From Streptomyces sp. CB02058 (GTDB taxonomy: Bacteria > Actinomycetota > Actinomycetes > Streptomycetales > Streptomycetaceae): 64,000 nt of DNA. A model generated the notes under the pieces. It made no database searches. It saw only the letters and a program-made list of their open reading frames with translations, and had not been told where the DNA came from. This document shows, one piece after another, positions 17,321-26,221 of this stretch. Every line of letters begins with the position of its first letter. Positions within the stretch are counted from its first letter, which is position 1. The DNA lies in the NCBI RefSeq assembly GCF_001905505.1, contig NZ_LIPG01000003.1, positions 1,240,001 through 1,304,000 on the forward strand, read 5' to 3'. The position numbers and the translations under genes are program-made.

Positions 17321-18346
17321 GTGCATGTGAACAGAAAACTGGAAGACGTGGCGCGATACGCGGGTGTCAGCGAGGTGACGGCGCGACGGGCGCTCAACGG
17401 CAGCTCTCTGGTGGCACCGGCGACACGGGAGCGCGTGCTCAGGGCGCTCGACGTGCTCGGGGTGCCCCGTCCGTCGGAGCAGGACACGGATCGGAGCCTG
17501 CTGGTCGGTGTGGTGGTGCCCGACCTGAAGAATCCTGTGTTTCCTGCGTTCGCAGAGGCGATCTCCAGCCGTCTCAACAAGCGCGGCCTGGTGCCCGTGC
17601 TGTGCACGCGCACGTCCGACGGGGTCTCGGAGGCCAACTACATCGAGATGTTGCTGGCCCAGAATGTCGGCGGCATCGTCTTCATCGGCTCCAGCTACGC
17701 CGACGCCGGCCCGGTGCAGGGGGCGGCGCTGAGGGACCGCGGGGTGCCGCTGGTGCTGATCAACCCGGCCGACGAGAATGCGGATGCCGTGCAGATCAGC
17801 GCTGATGACGCCGATGCGGTGCACCAGGCCCTCACTCATCTGACCGGGATGGGGCACGAGCGGATCGGGCTGCTGGTAGGGCCGGTGGGGCACGTGCCCT
17901 CCGCGCGCAAACTGGCCGCGTTCGCCGCGTTCTTCAAGGCCCGTCAGGTGCCCTCGGAGGACTGGATGTCACTGGTCGGGCACGCCTTGTTCTCCATGGA
18001 GGCGGGCGTACTCACAGCCGGAAGACTCCTGCGGAACGGTGCGACAGCCATCGTTTGCGGAAGTGATGAACTGGCCCTGGGGGCGGTCCGGGGCGCCCGC
18101 AGGCAGGGCCTGGACGTACCGGGCGACGTCTCCGTGACCGGGTTCGACGACTCCCTGCTCATGGGGGCCGTCGACCCGCCGCTGACCACGTGCCGGCAGC
18201 CGGTGGAGCGCATGGCCGACGCGGCGATGGAAGCGCTGGTCATGCAGATGCAGGGGCAGCCCACGGAGCCCGGTATGACCCCGTTCCAGACCCAGCTCAT
18301 TGTCCGGAACTCGACCGGACGCCCAGGTCACCGGTTCATCCGATAG
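17321..18346 (+). CDS. LacI-family transcriptional regulator
   Basis: This 341-residue repressor would control the sugar island that follows. The N-terminal helix-turn-helix reads EDVARYAGVSEVTARRALNG (about residues 8-27), followed by the hinge and a periplasmic-binding-like effector domain (about 60-335) with VVVPDLKNPVF and VTGFDDS landmarks. Translation may start at GTG 17321 or two codons later at GTG 17327; no strong ribosome binding site is present. It lies directly upstream of the ABC importer genes in the same direction, the usual arrangement for a local, substrate-responsive repressor. Confidence 0.88.
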   Translation: MHVNRKLEDVARYAGVSEVTARRALNGSSLVAPATRERVLRALDVLGVPRPSEQDTDRSLLVGVVVPDLKNPVFPAFAEAISSRLNKRGLVPVLCTRTSDGVSEANYIEMLLAQNVGGIVFIGSSYADAGPVQGAALRDRGVPLVLINPADENADAVQISADDADAVHQALTHLTGMGHERIGLLVGPVGHVPSARKLAAFAAFFKARQVPSEDWMSLVGHALFSMEAGVLTAGRLLRNGATAIVCGSDELALGAVRGARRQGLDVPGDVSVTGFDDSLLMGAVDPPLTTCRQPVERMADAAMEALVMQMQGQPTEPGMTPFQTQLIVRNSTGRPGHRFIR

Positions 18347-18350
18347 GAAT

Positions 18351-18394
18351 TTTGCAATGTGTCATTGACTTTTTACATGGATGACTTCTACCTT
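18351..18394 (+). promoter_or_regulatory. Promoter and operator candidate for sugar-import operon
   Basis: TTGACT (18365-18370) and TACCTT (18389-18394) are 18 bp apart and fit a housekeeping promoter. TTTGCAA (18351-18357) sits just upstream of the -35 box and repeats the site before the LacI gene. A LacI protein bound here could block RNA polymerase. Confidence 0.5.
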
Positions 18395-18464
18395 CTGCGT
18401 GTCAGCTGCACCCCGGTAGACGGGATCGGGAGAGTGCGGCATATCTCAGGAAGGCCGATCTGTC

Positions 18465-19817
18465 ATGGCAGGTATGCAGAGCCGTCGCACGTTCATAGCC
18501 GCGGGCATCGCGTGTGCTCTCGTCGGGGGGCTGGCCGGTTGCGGCGGCTCCCCGGCCACGTCCAAGGACGGCGTCGTCACCATCACGGTCAACGGCATGC
18601 CGCCCAAGACGCAGCCGGTGGACCGCAAGTACTTCGAGGAGGACGTCAAGGCCTTCGAGAAGGAGCACCCGAAGATCAGGATCGATGCCCGTGAAGGGCA
18701 GATGGACCCCAAGACCTTCTCCGCCAAGCTCGCCGGCGGACAGCTCGAGGACGTCTACTACGTCTACTTCACCGACCCCGCGGGCCTCATCGCACGCCGC
18801 CAGGGCGCGGAAATCACCCAGTACGTCAAGGACATGCCGTACTACGACGACATCAAGAAGGACTACCTCAAGGTGTTCACCAGCCCCGACGGCGGCCTGT
18901 ACGGCCTGCCGAACGGGCAGTACTCCCTGGGCCTGATCTACAACCGGGACCTGTTCAAGAAGGCCGGCCTCGACCCCGAGAAGCCGCCGACCACCTGGGA
19001 AGAGGTCCGCGCGGCCGCAAAGAGGATCACCGCGCTGGGCGACGGCACCGTCGGCTACGCCGACTACAGCAAGAACAACCAGGGCGGCTGGCACTTCACC
19101 TCCTGGGTCTACTCCCTGGGCGGGGACATCGCCCGGGAGGACAACGGCACGTGGAAGGCGGCCTTCGACGACGCCGCCGGACGCAAGGCGCTGCAGATGC
19201 TCCACGACATGCGCTGGACCGACAACTCCATGGGCACGCGCCAGCTCCTTCAGATCGACGACGTCCAGAAGATGATGGGCGCCGGCAAGCTCGGGATGTA
19301 CATGGCCGGCCCGGACAACATCCCCACGATCGTCAAGCAGTTCGAGCGCAAGTACGAGGAGTACGGCGTCGCGGCCATGCCAGGCAAGGCGACTCTCGGC
19401 GGTGGCAACGGGTTCATGTTCAACCCCAAGGCATCCCCGGAGAAGATCAAGGCCGGCATCGAGTGGGTCCAGTGGAAGTACCTCAACCCCGAGCGCACCG
19501 AGTTCGAGGACAAGCGCGCCTCGAACAACGACGTTCCCATCGGTCTCCCACTCGACCGGTTGTTCACCGGTGAGGCCCAGGCCAAGCAGGACGTCGCGCA
19601 CAACGAGTACGCCAACGTCCCCCAGGAGAACTACAAGCCCTTCATCGAAGGCAACGCGGAGACCGAGCAGAAGGTCGAGCCGCCGAACGCCCAGCAGATC
19701 TACGCCGTCCTGGACGGTGTGATGCAGGCGGTCCTGACCGACGAGGACGCCGACCTCGACAAGCTGCTCGCCGACGCCGCCAAGAAGGTCGACGGCATCC
19801 TCGCGACGGTCAAGTGA
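18465..19817 (+). CDS. Sugar ABC transporter substrate-binding lipoprotein
   Basis: This extracellular solute-binding protein (family 1, 450 residues) would capture oligosaccharides for the adjacent permeases. The N-terminus has a twin-arginine stretch (SRRTFIAAG) and a lipobox LAGC with Cys at residue 26, so it is probably a Tat-exported lipoprotein. The mature part shows the usual two-lobe features such as GLPNGQYSLGLIYNRDLF. GGAAGG lies ten bases before the ATG; an in-frame ATG three codons later is a weaker alternative. Given the glucanase downstream, an alpha-glucan oligosaccharide is the likely ligand. Confidence 0.88.
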   Translation: MAGMQSRRTFIAAGIACALVGGLAGCGGSPATSKDGVVTITVNGMPPKTQPVDRKYFEEDVKAFEKEHPKIRIDAREGQMDPKTFSAKLAGGQLEDVYYVYFTDPAGLIARRQGAEITQYVKDMPYYDDIKKDYLKVFTSPDGGLYGLPNGQYSLGLIYNRDLFKKAGLDPEKPPTTWEEVRAAAKRITALGDGTVGYADYSKNNQGGWHFTSWVYSLGGDIAREDNGTWKAAFDDAAGRKALQMLHDMRWTDNSMGTRQLLQIDDVQKMMGAGKLGMYMAGPDNIPTIVKQFERKYEEYGVAAMPGKATLGGGNGFMFNPKASPEKIKAGIEWVQWKYLNPERTEFEDKRASNNDVPIGLPLDRLFTGEAQAKQDVAHNEYANVPQENYKPFIEGNAETEQKVEPPNAQQIYAVLDGVMQAVLTDEDADLDKLLADAAKKVDGILATVK

Positions 19818-19818
19818 C

Positions 19819-20766
19819 GTGACGGCACCGACCCTCACACGGGCCCCGGCGAAGGCCTCCCCGCAGCCGCAGAAGGACACCATGAAACAACCCGAGAGGC
19901 GTCGGCGCCGCATCCGCGAGAACCTGACCGCCTACGCCTTCCTCGGTTCCGGGCTGATCTGTTTCATCCTCTTCTCCTGGTATCCCATCGTCCGGGGCCT
20001 GCTCCTGGGCTTCCAGGAGGTCACCTTCGCCCAGCCCGCCACCTGGGTGGGCTGGGCGAACTACCAGCGCCTTTTCGACGATCCGCTGTTCGCCACCGCG
20101 TGGAAGAACACCGGCTACTTCACCCTCCTCGCGCTGGTCTTCGGCTTCGCTGCACCGTTGGCCACCGCTGTCGTCCTCAACGAGTTCCGCCACGCCCGGT
20201 CCTACCTGCGGATGACCGTCTACCTTCCGGTGATGCTTCCCCCGATCGTCACGATGCTGCTGTGGCGGTGGTTCTACGACCCGGGCCCGGGCCTGTTCAA
20301 CACGGTCCTGGAGGTCTTCCACCTGCCGGCCCAGCAGTGGCTGGAATCGGCGAACCTCGCCCTGGTCTCCCTGGTCCTGGTCTCCACCTGGGCCAACATG
20401 GGCACCACCACCCTGATCTACCTCGCCGCCCTCGGGTCCATCCCGGGCGAGCTGTACGAGGCGGCCGAACTCGACGGAGCCTCCATCCGCCGGCGGCTGT
20501 GGCACGTGACCATCCCGCAGATGCGGTTCATCCTGATGATCACCCTGCTGCTACAGGTCATCGGCACCATGCAGGTCTTCGTCGAACCGTTCGTCCTGAC
20601 CGGAGGCGGACCCAATGACGCCACCGTCACCGTCCTGCTCCTGCTCTACCGCTACGCCTTCGTCTACAACGACTTCGGCATGGCCAGCGCCATGAGCACC
20701 GTGCTGTTCATCGTCCTTGGCCTGTTCGCCGCGGTCTACCTGCGCCTGACCCGCAGCAAGGGCTGA
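19819..20766 (+). CDS. Sugar ABC transporter permease (MalF type)
   Basis: This inner-membrane permease has 315 residues from GTG 19819; a later ATG at 19882 would remove 21 residues of non-hydrophobic tail. Six membrane segments are apparent, and the EAA loop that contacts the ATPase reads EAAELDGASIRRRLW. It follows the binding-protein gene after one base and pairs with the next permease. No ATPase gene is present in the island, as for many Streptomyces sugar importers that share the MsiK ATPase. Confidence 0.87.
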   Translation: MTAPTLTRAPAKASPQPQKDTMKQPERRRRRIRENLTAYAFLGSGLICFILFSWYPIVRGLLLGFQEVTFAQPATWVGWANYQRLFDDPLFATAWKNTGYFTLLALVFGFAAPLATAVVLNEFRHARSYLRMTVYLPVMLPPIVTMLLWRWFYDPGPGLFNTVLEVFHLPAQQWLESANLALVSLVLVSTWANMGTTTLIYLAALGSIPGELYEAAELDGASIRRRLWHVTIPQMRFILMITLLLQVIGTMQVFVEPFVLTGGGPNDATVTVLLLLYRYAFVYNDFGMASAMSTVLFIVLGLFAAVYLRLTRSKG

Positions 20767-20777
20767 AAGGAAGCACC

Positions 20778-21662
20778 ATGTCCGCCCCTGCAGACCGCAC
20801 CCTCATCGCACCCGCCGAGATGAACCGCCGCACCGGCCGGTACCTGTACCGCTTCGTGCTCATCCTGACGCTGGTCGGCTTCACGGTCGCGTTCGTCTTC
20901 CCGCTCTACTGGATGGCCAGCGGAGCACTGAAATCGTCCGCCGAACTGGCCGACCCCAACCCCACCCTGTGGCCGCACAGCTGGCACCCGGAGTCCTACA
21001 CCGAGGCGTGGACCAACGTCGGCCTGGCCCAGTACTTCCTCAACACCCTGCTGCTGGCCGCCGGTGCCTGGCTCACGCAGCTCATCGTCGACGTCGCCGC
21101 CGCCTACGCCCTCTCAAGGCTCCGCCCCGTCCTGGGCAACGTCGTCCTGGGCATGATGCTGGCCACTCTCATGCTGCCGGTCTCCGCTCTGCTGGTCCCC
21201 ACCTACCTGACGGTCACCGACGTGCCCCTCATCCACGTCAACCTGATCAACACCCCTTGGGCGATCTGGCTGCCGGCCTGCGCGAACGCGTTCAACATCT
21301 TCATCCTCAAGAGGTTCTTCGACCAGGTCCCCGGCGAACTGCTGGAGTCCGCCCGCCTGGACGGCGCAGGCCCCTCGCGGGTTCTGTGGTCGGTCATCCT
21401 CCCCCTGTCCCGCCCGGTCCTGGCCGTCGTGTCGATCTTCGCGGTCGTCGGCGTGTGGAAGGACTTCCTCTGGCCGATGCTGGTCCTGCCCGATCCCGCA
21501 CGCCAGCCCATCACCGTGGCCCTCAACCGCCTGGCCGAGTTCATGCCCGCCAACCAGCTCCTCGCCGGCATGGTCATGGCCTCCATCCCGCTGCTGGTCA
21601 TCTTCCTGATCTTCCAGCGGCACATCATCGCCGGTCTGACCGCAGGCAGCCTCAAGGGCTGA
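20778..21662 (+). CDS. Sugar ABC transporter permease (MalG type)
   Basis: This second permease has 294 residues and six predicted membrane segments. The EAA loop is ESARLDGAGPSRVLW. GAAAGGAAGC lies just before the ATG. Together with the upstream permease and lipoprotein it forms a carbohydrate uptake (CUT1) type importer. The gap of about 195 bp before the glucanase contains no obvious hairpin, so read-through is possible. Confidence 0.87.
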   Translation: MSAPADRTLIAPAEMNRRTGRYLYRFVLILTLVGFTVAFVFPLYWMASGALKSSAELADPNPTLWPHSWHPESYTEAWTNVGLAQYFLNTLLLAAGAWLTQLIVDVAAAYALSRLRPVLGNVVLGMMLATLMLPVSALLVPTYLTVTDVPLIHVNLINTPWAIWLPACANAFNIFILKRFFDQVPGELLESARLDGAGPSRVLWSVILPLSRPVLAVVSIFAVVGVWKDFLWPMLVLPDPARQPITVALNRLAEFMPANQLLAGMVMASIPLLVIFLIFQRHIIAGLTAGSLKG

Positions 21663-21857
21663 ACTCCCCTGCCTCGCACCCTGTCCCGGCACGCAGCCTC
21701 CACCTTCTGACCGGCCGGTACACCCCTGCACGCCTTCACCGCACCGGCCACTCCTCAGCCGCCCGCCGGCCTTCGCCTGCCCTGCGGCACTCCCACCGGC
21801 ACTCCCGCCGGTACCCCCAAGGGCCGCGCCGCCCCCGCACCGGAAGGACACACCGCT

Positions 21858-24422
21858 GTGTCGATCCACCGCCCCACCCCGCGCCCCAGGAACTCCGCCG
21901 CCGTAGCAGCCCTCCTCCTGGCTCTGACCGGCGCCGCCTCCTACACCTTGGCCGCACCGGCCCCCGCCCACGCCGCCACCGCCGTCCTGCAGGCCGAGAC
22001 CGCCGTCCTCGCGGGCGGCGCCGAGGTGGAGAGCGAGCACGCCGGCTACACCGGAACCGGCTACGTCGGCGGCTACACCGACGCCAACAAGGGCAACGCC
22101 ACCACCACCTACACCGTGCCGTCGCAGAACGCGGGCAGCGGGTCGGTGGAGATCCGCTACGCCAACGGCACCGGCTCGGCCAAGACCCTGACGCTGACGG
22201 CCGGTTCCGCCTCCGCGCAGGTCACCCTGCCGGCCACCAGTGGCTGGGCCGCCTGGTCCACCGTCGACGTGCCTGTCACCTTCACCCAGGGCGCCAACAC
22301 CCTCGCGCTGAAGTTCACGGCCGCCGACAGCGGCAACGTCAACATCGACAGCCTCACCGCCACCACCCCCGAGACCTCCACGCAGCCCGGTCCCACCGAC
22401 CCCTCCGAGGCCGAGGCCGCCGTCCTCGCGGGCGGCGCCGAGGTGGAGAGCGAGCACGCCGGTTACACCGGAACCGGCTACGTCGGCGGCCTGACCGACC
22501 TCAACAAGGGCCGCGCCTCGATCACCACCAGCGTCTCCTCCGCCTACGCCGGCTCGGGAACCGTGGCCGTCCGCTACGCCAACGGCACCGGCTCGGCCAA
22601 GACCCTGACGCTGACGGCGGGTACCGCCTCCGCGCAGGTCACCCTGCCGGCCACCAGTGGCTGGGCCGCCTGGTCCACCGTCGACGTGCCCGTCATCTTC
22701 ACCCAGGGCGCCAACACCCTCGCGCTGAAGTTCACGGCCGCCGACAGCGGCAACGTCAACATCGACAGCCTCACCGCCACCACCCCGGCCAACGGCGGCG
22801 GAGGAGAAGGTGGCGGGGGCGACACCGACCCGTCCGGCGTGGGCGCCACCCTGCCCTTCACCACCTACGAGGCCGAAGACGGCACCTACAAGGGCACAGC
22901 CCTCAGCCCCGACCGCACCTACCTCACCCTCGCCTCGGAGGCCTCCGGCCGCGAGGCCGTCACACTGACCCAGACCGGCGACTACGTCGAAATCAAGCTC
23001 ACCAAGCCCGCCAACGCCATCAACCTTCGCTACTCCCTCCCGGACAGCAGCGACGGCCGAGGCATCGACGCCACCCTCAGCGCCTACGCCGATGGCAAGG
23101 CCCTGACCGACCTCCAGCTCACCTCCCGCTACGCCTGGGTCTACGGCGCATACCCGTACACCAACAACCCCGGCGAGGGCCAGGGCCACCGCTTCTTCGA
23201 CGAGACTCGCATCAACTTCGGCAAGACCCTGCCGGCCGGCACCGTCCTGCGCCTGCAGAAGGACGCCGGCGACACCGCCTCCTCCTACACCATCGACCTG
23301 ATCGAGGCGGAGGAGACCGGCGTGGCCGCCACCCTGCCCAGCGGCTACGTCTCCGCCGCCGCCCTGGGCGTCGTGCCGGGCGAGCAGGACGTCACCACCG
23401 CCCTCAACAACGCGCTGAACACCGCCAAGAACCAGGGCAAGGGCCTGTTCCTCCCGGCCGGCACCTACAAGATCTCCGACCGCATCAACCTCTCCGGCGT
23501 GAAGCTGCGCGGCGCGGGCGTGTGGCACACGGTGCTACGCGGCACCGGCCTCAAGGGCGGCCTGTTCGGCCAGGGCGGCACCAGCACCGTCGAGAACCTG
23601 ATGATCGACGGCGAGAACACCGTCCGCGACGACGCCGGCGGCCACGCCGCCTTCGAGGGCGACTTCGGAGCCGGGTCCCTCATCAAGAACGTGTGGGTCC
23701 AGCACACCAAGGTCGGCCTGTGGATCTCCGGCCCGACCACCGGCCTCGAAGCCAGCGACCTGCGCATCCGTAACACCTACGCCGACGGCGTGAACCTGCA
23801 CGGCGCGGTGAAGGACACGGTCATCTCCAACAGCAGCATCCGAGGCACCGGCGACGATGCCCTGGCCATGTGGTCGGACGGAGCGGCGGTGACCAACAGC
23901 GCCTTCCGCGGCAACACCGTGCAGCTGCCCACCCTCGCCAACGGCGCCGCCGTCTACGGCGGCAGCGGCAACAGTGTGGAGAACAACCTCATCTCCGACA
24001 CCGTCGTCGCCGCCGCAGGCATCACCGTCTCCACTCGCTTCGGCGAGCCCTTCAGCGGCACCACCACCGTCTCCGGCAACCTCCTGCGCCGCACCGGCAG
24101 CATGGAGGTCAACTGGAACGCCAAGCTCGGCGCCATCTGGCTCTACGCCGACCGCTACGACATCACTCAGCCGGTCGTCCTCAACAACAACACCGTCGAG
24201 GACTCCACCTACAGCGGCCTGCTCATCTCCTGGGAGAAGCAGGTCTCCGACCTGCGCGTGGACGGCCTGACCATCAACAGGACCGGTCACCACGGCATCG
24301 AGACCAACGCCGGCGGCAACGGCACCTTCTCCAACACCAAGATCACCGGTGCGGCCGCCGGAGCCCTCGACATCGCCGGCGGCTTCACCCTCCAGCGCGG
24401 AAGCGGCAACTCAGGCTGGTAA
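21858..24422 (+). CDS. Secreted GH87 alpha-1,3-glucanase/mycodextranase with two CBM35-like modules
   Basis: This secreted enzyme has 854 residues. A signal peptide ending near AHA (about residue 39) is followed by two near-identical CBM35-like modules (about 48-171 and 187-310), a Gly linker, and a beta-helix catalytic region (about 325-850). The catalytic signature is Asp643 in YADGVN and Asp666-Asp667 in GTGDDAL. The spacing of 23 and 1 residues matches the three acidic residues I recall for the GH87 alpha-1,3-glucanase AglFH1. It should cut alpha-1,3-glucan or nigeran-type polymers, such as fungal wall glucan. The start is GTG with GGAAGG about ten bases upstream. Confidence 0.8.
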   Translation: MSIHRPTPRPRNSAAVAALLLALTGAASYTLAAPAPAHAATAVLQAETAVLAGGAEVESEHAGYTGTGYVGGYTDANKGNATTTYTVPSQNAGSGSVEIRYANGTGSAKTLTLTAGSASAQVTLPATSGWAAWSTVDVPVTFTQGANTLALKFTAADSGNVNIDSLTATTPETSTQPGPTDPSEAEAAVLAGGAEVESEHAGYTGTGYVGGLTDLNKGRASITTSVSSAYAGSGTVAVRYANGTGSAKTLTLTAGTASAQVTLPATSGWAAWSTVDVPVIFTQGANTLALKFTAADSGNVNIDSLTATTPANGGGGEGGGGDTDPSGVGATLPFTTYEAEDGTYKGTALSPDRTYLTLASEASGREAVTLTQTGDYVEIKLTKPANAINLRYSLPDSSDGRGIDATLSAYADGKALTDLQLTSRYAWVYGAYPYTNNPGEGQGHRFFDETRINFGKTLPAGTVLRLQKDAGDTASSYTIDLIEAEETGVAATLPSGYVSAAALGVVPGEQDVTTALNNALNTAKNQGKGLFLPAGTYKISDRINLSGVKLRGAGVWHTVLRGTGLKGGLFGQGGTSTVENLMIDGENTVRDDAGGHAAFEGDFGAGSLIKNVWVQHTKVGLWISGPTTGLEASDLRIRNTYADGVNLHGAVKDTVISNSSIRGTGDDALAMWSDGAAVTNSAFRGNTVQLPTLANGAAVYGGSGNSVENNLISDTVVAAAGITVSTRFGEPFSGTTTVSGNLLRRTGSMEVNWNAKLGAIWLYADRYDITQPVVLNNNTVEDSTYSGLLISWEKQVSDLRVDGLTINRTGHHGIETNAGGNGTFSNTKITGAAAGALDIAGGFTLQRGSGNSGW
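22000..22369 (+). repeat. CBM35-like module DNA repeat, copy 1
   Basis: This 370-bp unit is repeated at 22417-22786 with an exact 417-bp offset and no indels. Both ends of the unit are nearly identical at DNA level, while the middle (roughly 22070-22150) has diverged strongly. Confidence 0.85.
22417..22786 (+). repeat. CBM35-like module DNA repeat, copy 2
   Basis: The second copy of the 370-bp unit encodes residues of about 187-310 of the GH87 protein. In the distal part it differs from copy 1 at only a few bases, even at synonymous positions, which points to recent duplication or gene conversion. Confidence 0.85.
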
Positions 24423-24463
24423 CCCCGAACCGACCGCAGGCCCGGCCTTCCTCCCCGACCGGC

Positions 24464-24504
24464 CGGCCCGCGGTTCCCCGACCTCCAAAGACCCGCGGGC
24501 CGGG
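24464..24504. terminator. Hairpin between GH87 and GH13 genes
   Basis: An 11-bp GC stem (arms 24464-24474 and 24494-24504) with a 19-nt loop lies 40 bp after the GH87 stop. It may terminate transcription or attenuate read-through into the alpha-glucosidase gene. Confidence 0.5.
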
Positions 24505-24566
24505 CCCCAGTCCCCGTCGGCCCGGCCCGCGCACTTGTTCCACCCCACTTCACGAAGGCAGGTCCC

Positions 24567-26180
24567 ATGACCCCGCGCACCAACGACTGGTGGCGTCACG
24601 CAGCCATCTACCAGGTCTACCCGCGCAGCTTCGCCGACGGCAACGGCGACGGCATCGGCGATCTGGCGGGCGTGCGCTCCAGGCTGGAATACCTCCAGCG
24701 CCTGGGCATCGAGGCCATCTGGTTCTCCCCGTGGTACCTGACCCCGATGGCGGACGCCGGCTACGACGTCACCGACTTCCGCCGGATCGACCCCCGCTTC
24801 GGCACCCTCGCCGAAGCCGAGAAACTCATCACCGAGGCCCACGAGTACGGCATGCGCATCATCGTCGACGTCGTCCCCAACCATGTCTCCAACGAGCACG
24901 CCTGGTTCACCGCCGCCCTCGACGCCGCCCCCGGCTCACCCGAACGCGACCTGTTCTGGTTCCGCGAAGGCCGCGGAGCCGGCGGCGAGCTGCCCCCCAA
25001 CGCCTGGCAGTCCATCTTCGGCGGCTCCGCCTGGACCCGCGTACCCGACGGCCAGTGGTACCTGCACCTCTTCGCCCCCGAACAGCCCGACCTCAACTGG
25101 CGCAACCCCCTGGTGCGCGCCGAGTACGAAGACATCCTGCGGTTCTGGTTCGACCGCGGCGTCGACGGCATCCGCGTCGACTCCGCCGCCATGTGCAGCA
25201 AGGACCCCGACCTGCCCGACTACGACCACACCGTCTTCCCCGACCCCCACCCCTACGTCGACCTCCACGAGAACCACGACATCTACCGCGGCTGGCGCGC
25301 CGTCGCCGACTCCTACGTCGAACCCCGCGCCCTGATCGGAGAGGTCTGGCTCGCCGACCCCGACCGCTTCGCCCAGTACCTGCGCGCCGACGAACTCCAC
25401 TCCGCCTTCAACTTCGACTTCCTCGGCTGCAGCTGGGACGCCACCGCCCTGCGCACGGTCATCGACCAGACCCTGGCCGCCCACGCCGGCGTCGGAGCCC
25501 CCAGCACCTGGGTACTCTCCAACCACGACGTCACTCGCCACGTCACCCGCTACGGCCGCCCCGACACCAGCACCGCGGCCGGCATCCGTCAGTACAACCC
25601 TGTTGTCGACGAAGACCTCGGCCGCCGCCGCGCCCGCGCCGCCGCCCTGCTCACCATGGCCCTGCCCGGCGCCGTCTACATCTACCAGGGCGAGGAACTG
25701 GGCCTGCCCGAGGTCGAGGACATCCCCGCGGACCGCCGCGACGACCCCATCTACCACCGTACGAACGGCGAAGACCCCGGCCGTGACGGCTGCCGCGTCC
25801 CCCTGCCGTGGAGCGGCACCACCGAGCCCTACGGCTTCAGCCCCGAAGGCGCCGCGTCCCCCTGGCTCCCGCAGCCCGCTGCCTGGGCGCAGCTGACCGC
25901 GGCAGCCCAGGACGCCGACCCCGACTCCATGCTCACCCTCTACCGCCAGGCCCTCGCCCACCGCGCGGCCGAACCGGCCCTGGGGGACGGGCCCATGCAG
26001 TGGCTCGACTCCGCACCCGACATCGTCACCTTCAGCCGCGGCGAGAACTTCACCTGCATCGTCAACCTCTCCGACACCCCCGTCCAACTCCCCGACCACG
26101 CCCAGGTCCTCATCTCCTCCCAGCCGCTGAGCCAGGGCTTGCTGCCCGTCGACACCAGCGTCTGGTTCCGAACCGCCTAG
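24567..26180 (+). CDS. GH13 alpha-glucosidase, cytoplasmic
   Basis: This 537-residue GH13 enzyme has no signal peptide, so it would act on imported oligosaccharides. The barrel motifs are clear: YQVYPRSF, DVVPNHVS, the nucleophile Asp205 in DGIRVDSAA, the acid Glu259 in LIGEVW and Asp321 in SNHD. The sequence resembles oligo-alpha-glucosidases of the trehalose synthase/oligo-1,6-glucosidase group. GAAGGCAGG precedes the ATG. In this island it would complete the pathway by releasing glucose from the products of the GH87 enzyme. Linkage specificity cannot be read from sequence. Confidence 0.88.
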   Translation: MTPRTNDWWRHAAIYQVYPRSFADGNGDGIGDLAGVRSRLEYLQRLGIEAIWFSPWYLTPMADAGYDVTDFRRIDPRFGTLAEAEKLITEAHEYGMRIIVDVVPNHVSNEHAWFTAALDAAPGSPERDLFWFREGRGAGGELPPNAWQSIFGGSAWTRVPDGQWYLHLFAPEQPDLNWRNPLVRAEYEDILRFWFDRGVDGIRVDSAAMCSKDPDLPDYDHTVFPDPHPYVDLHENHDIYRGWRAVADSYVEPRALIGEVWLADPDRFAQYLRADELHSAFNFDFLGCSWDATALRTVIDQTLAAHAGVGAPSTWVLSNHDVTRHVTRYGRPDTSTAAGIRQYNPVVDEDLGRRRARAAALLTMALPGAVYIYQGEELGLPEVEDIPADRRDDPIYHRTNGEDPGRDGCRVPLPWSGTTEPYGFSPEGAASPWLPQPAAWAQLTAAAQDADPDSMLTLYRQALAHRAAEPALGDGPMQWLDSAPDIVTFSRGENFTCIVNLSDTPVQLPDHAQVLISSQPLSQGLLPVDTSVWFRTA

Positions 26181-26221
26181 GCCGCGTTCCAGGAACCGGG
26201 GTCCGTCTCTCGCCTCATGCC

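Noticed and set aside
22000..22786. Possible insertion sequence or transposon repeat
   Set aside because: The direct repeats are in frame, encode carbohydrate-binding-like modules inside one protein and have no terminal inverted repeats or transposase.
21114..23528. An 804-codon minus-strand frame opposite the permease and GH87 genes
   Set aside because: Antisense shadow with Gly/Val-rich repeats that mirror the CBM duplication; no start site or recognisable domain.
20969..23773. A 934-codon plus-strand frame across the second permease and GH87 genes
   Set aside because: It is an out-of-frame shadow rich in Arg, Pro and His; the permease and glucanase in the other frames have clear motifs.
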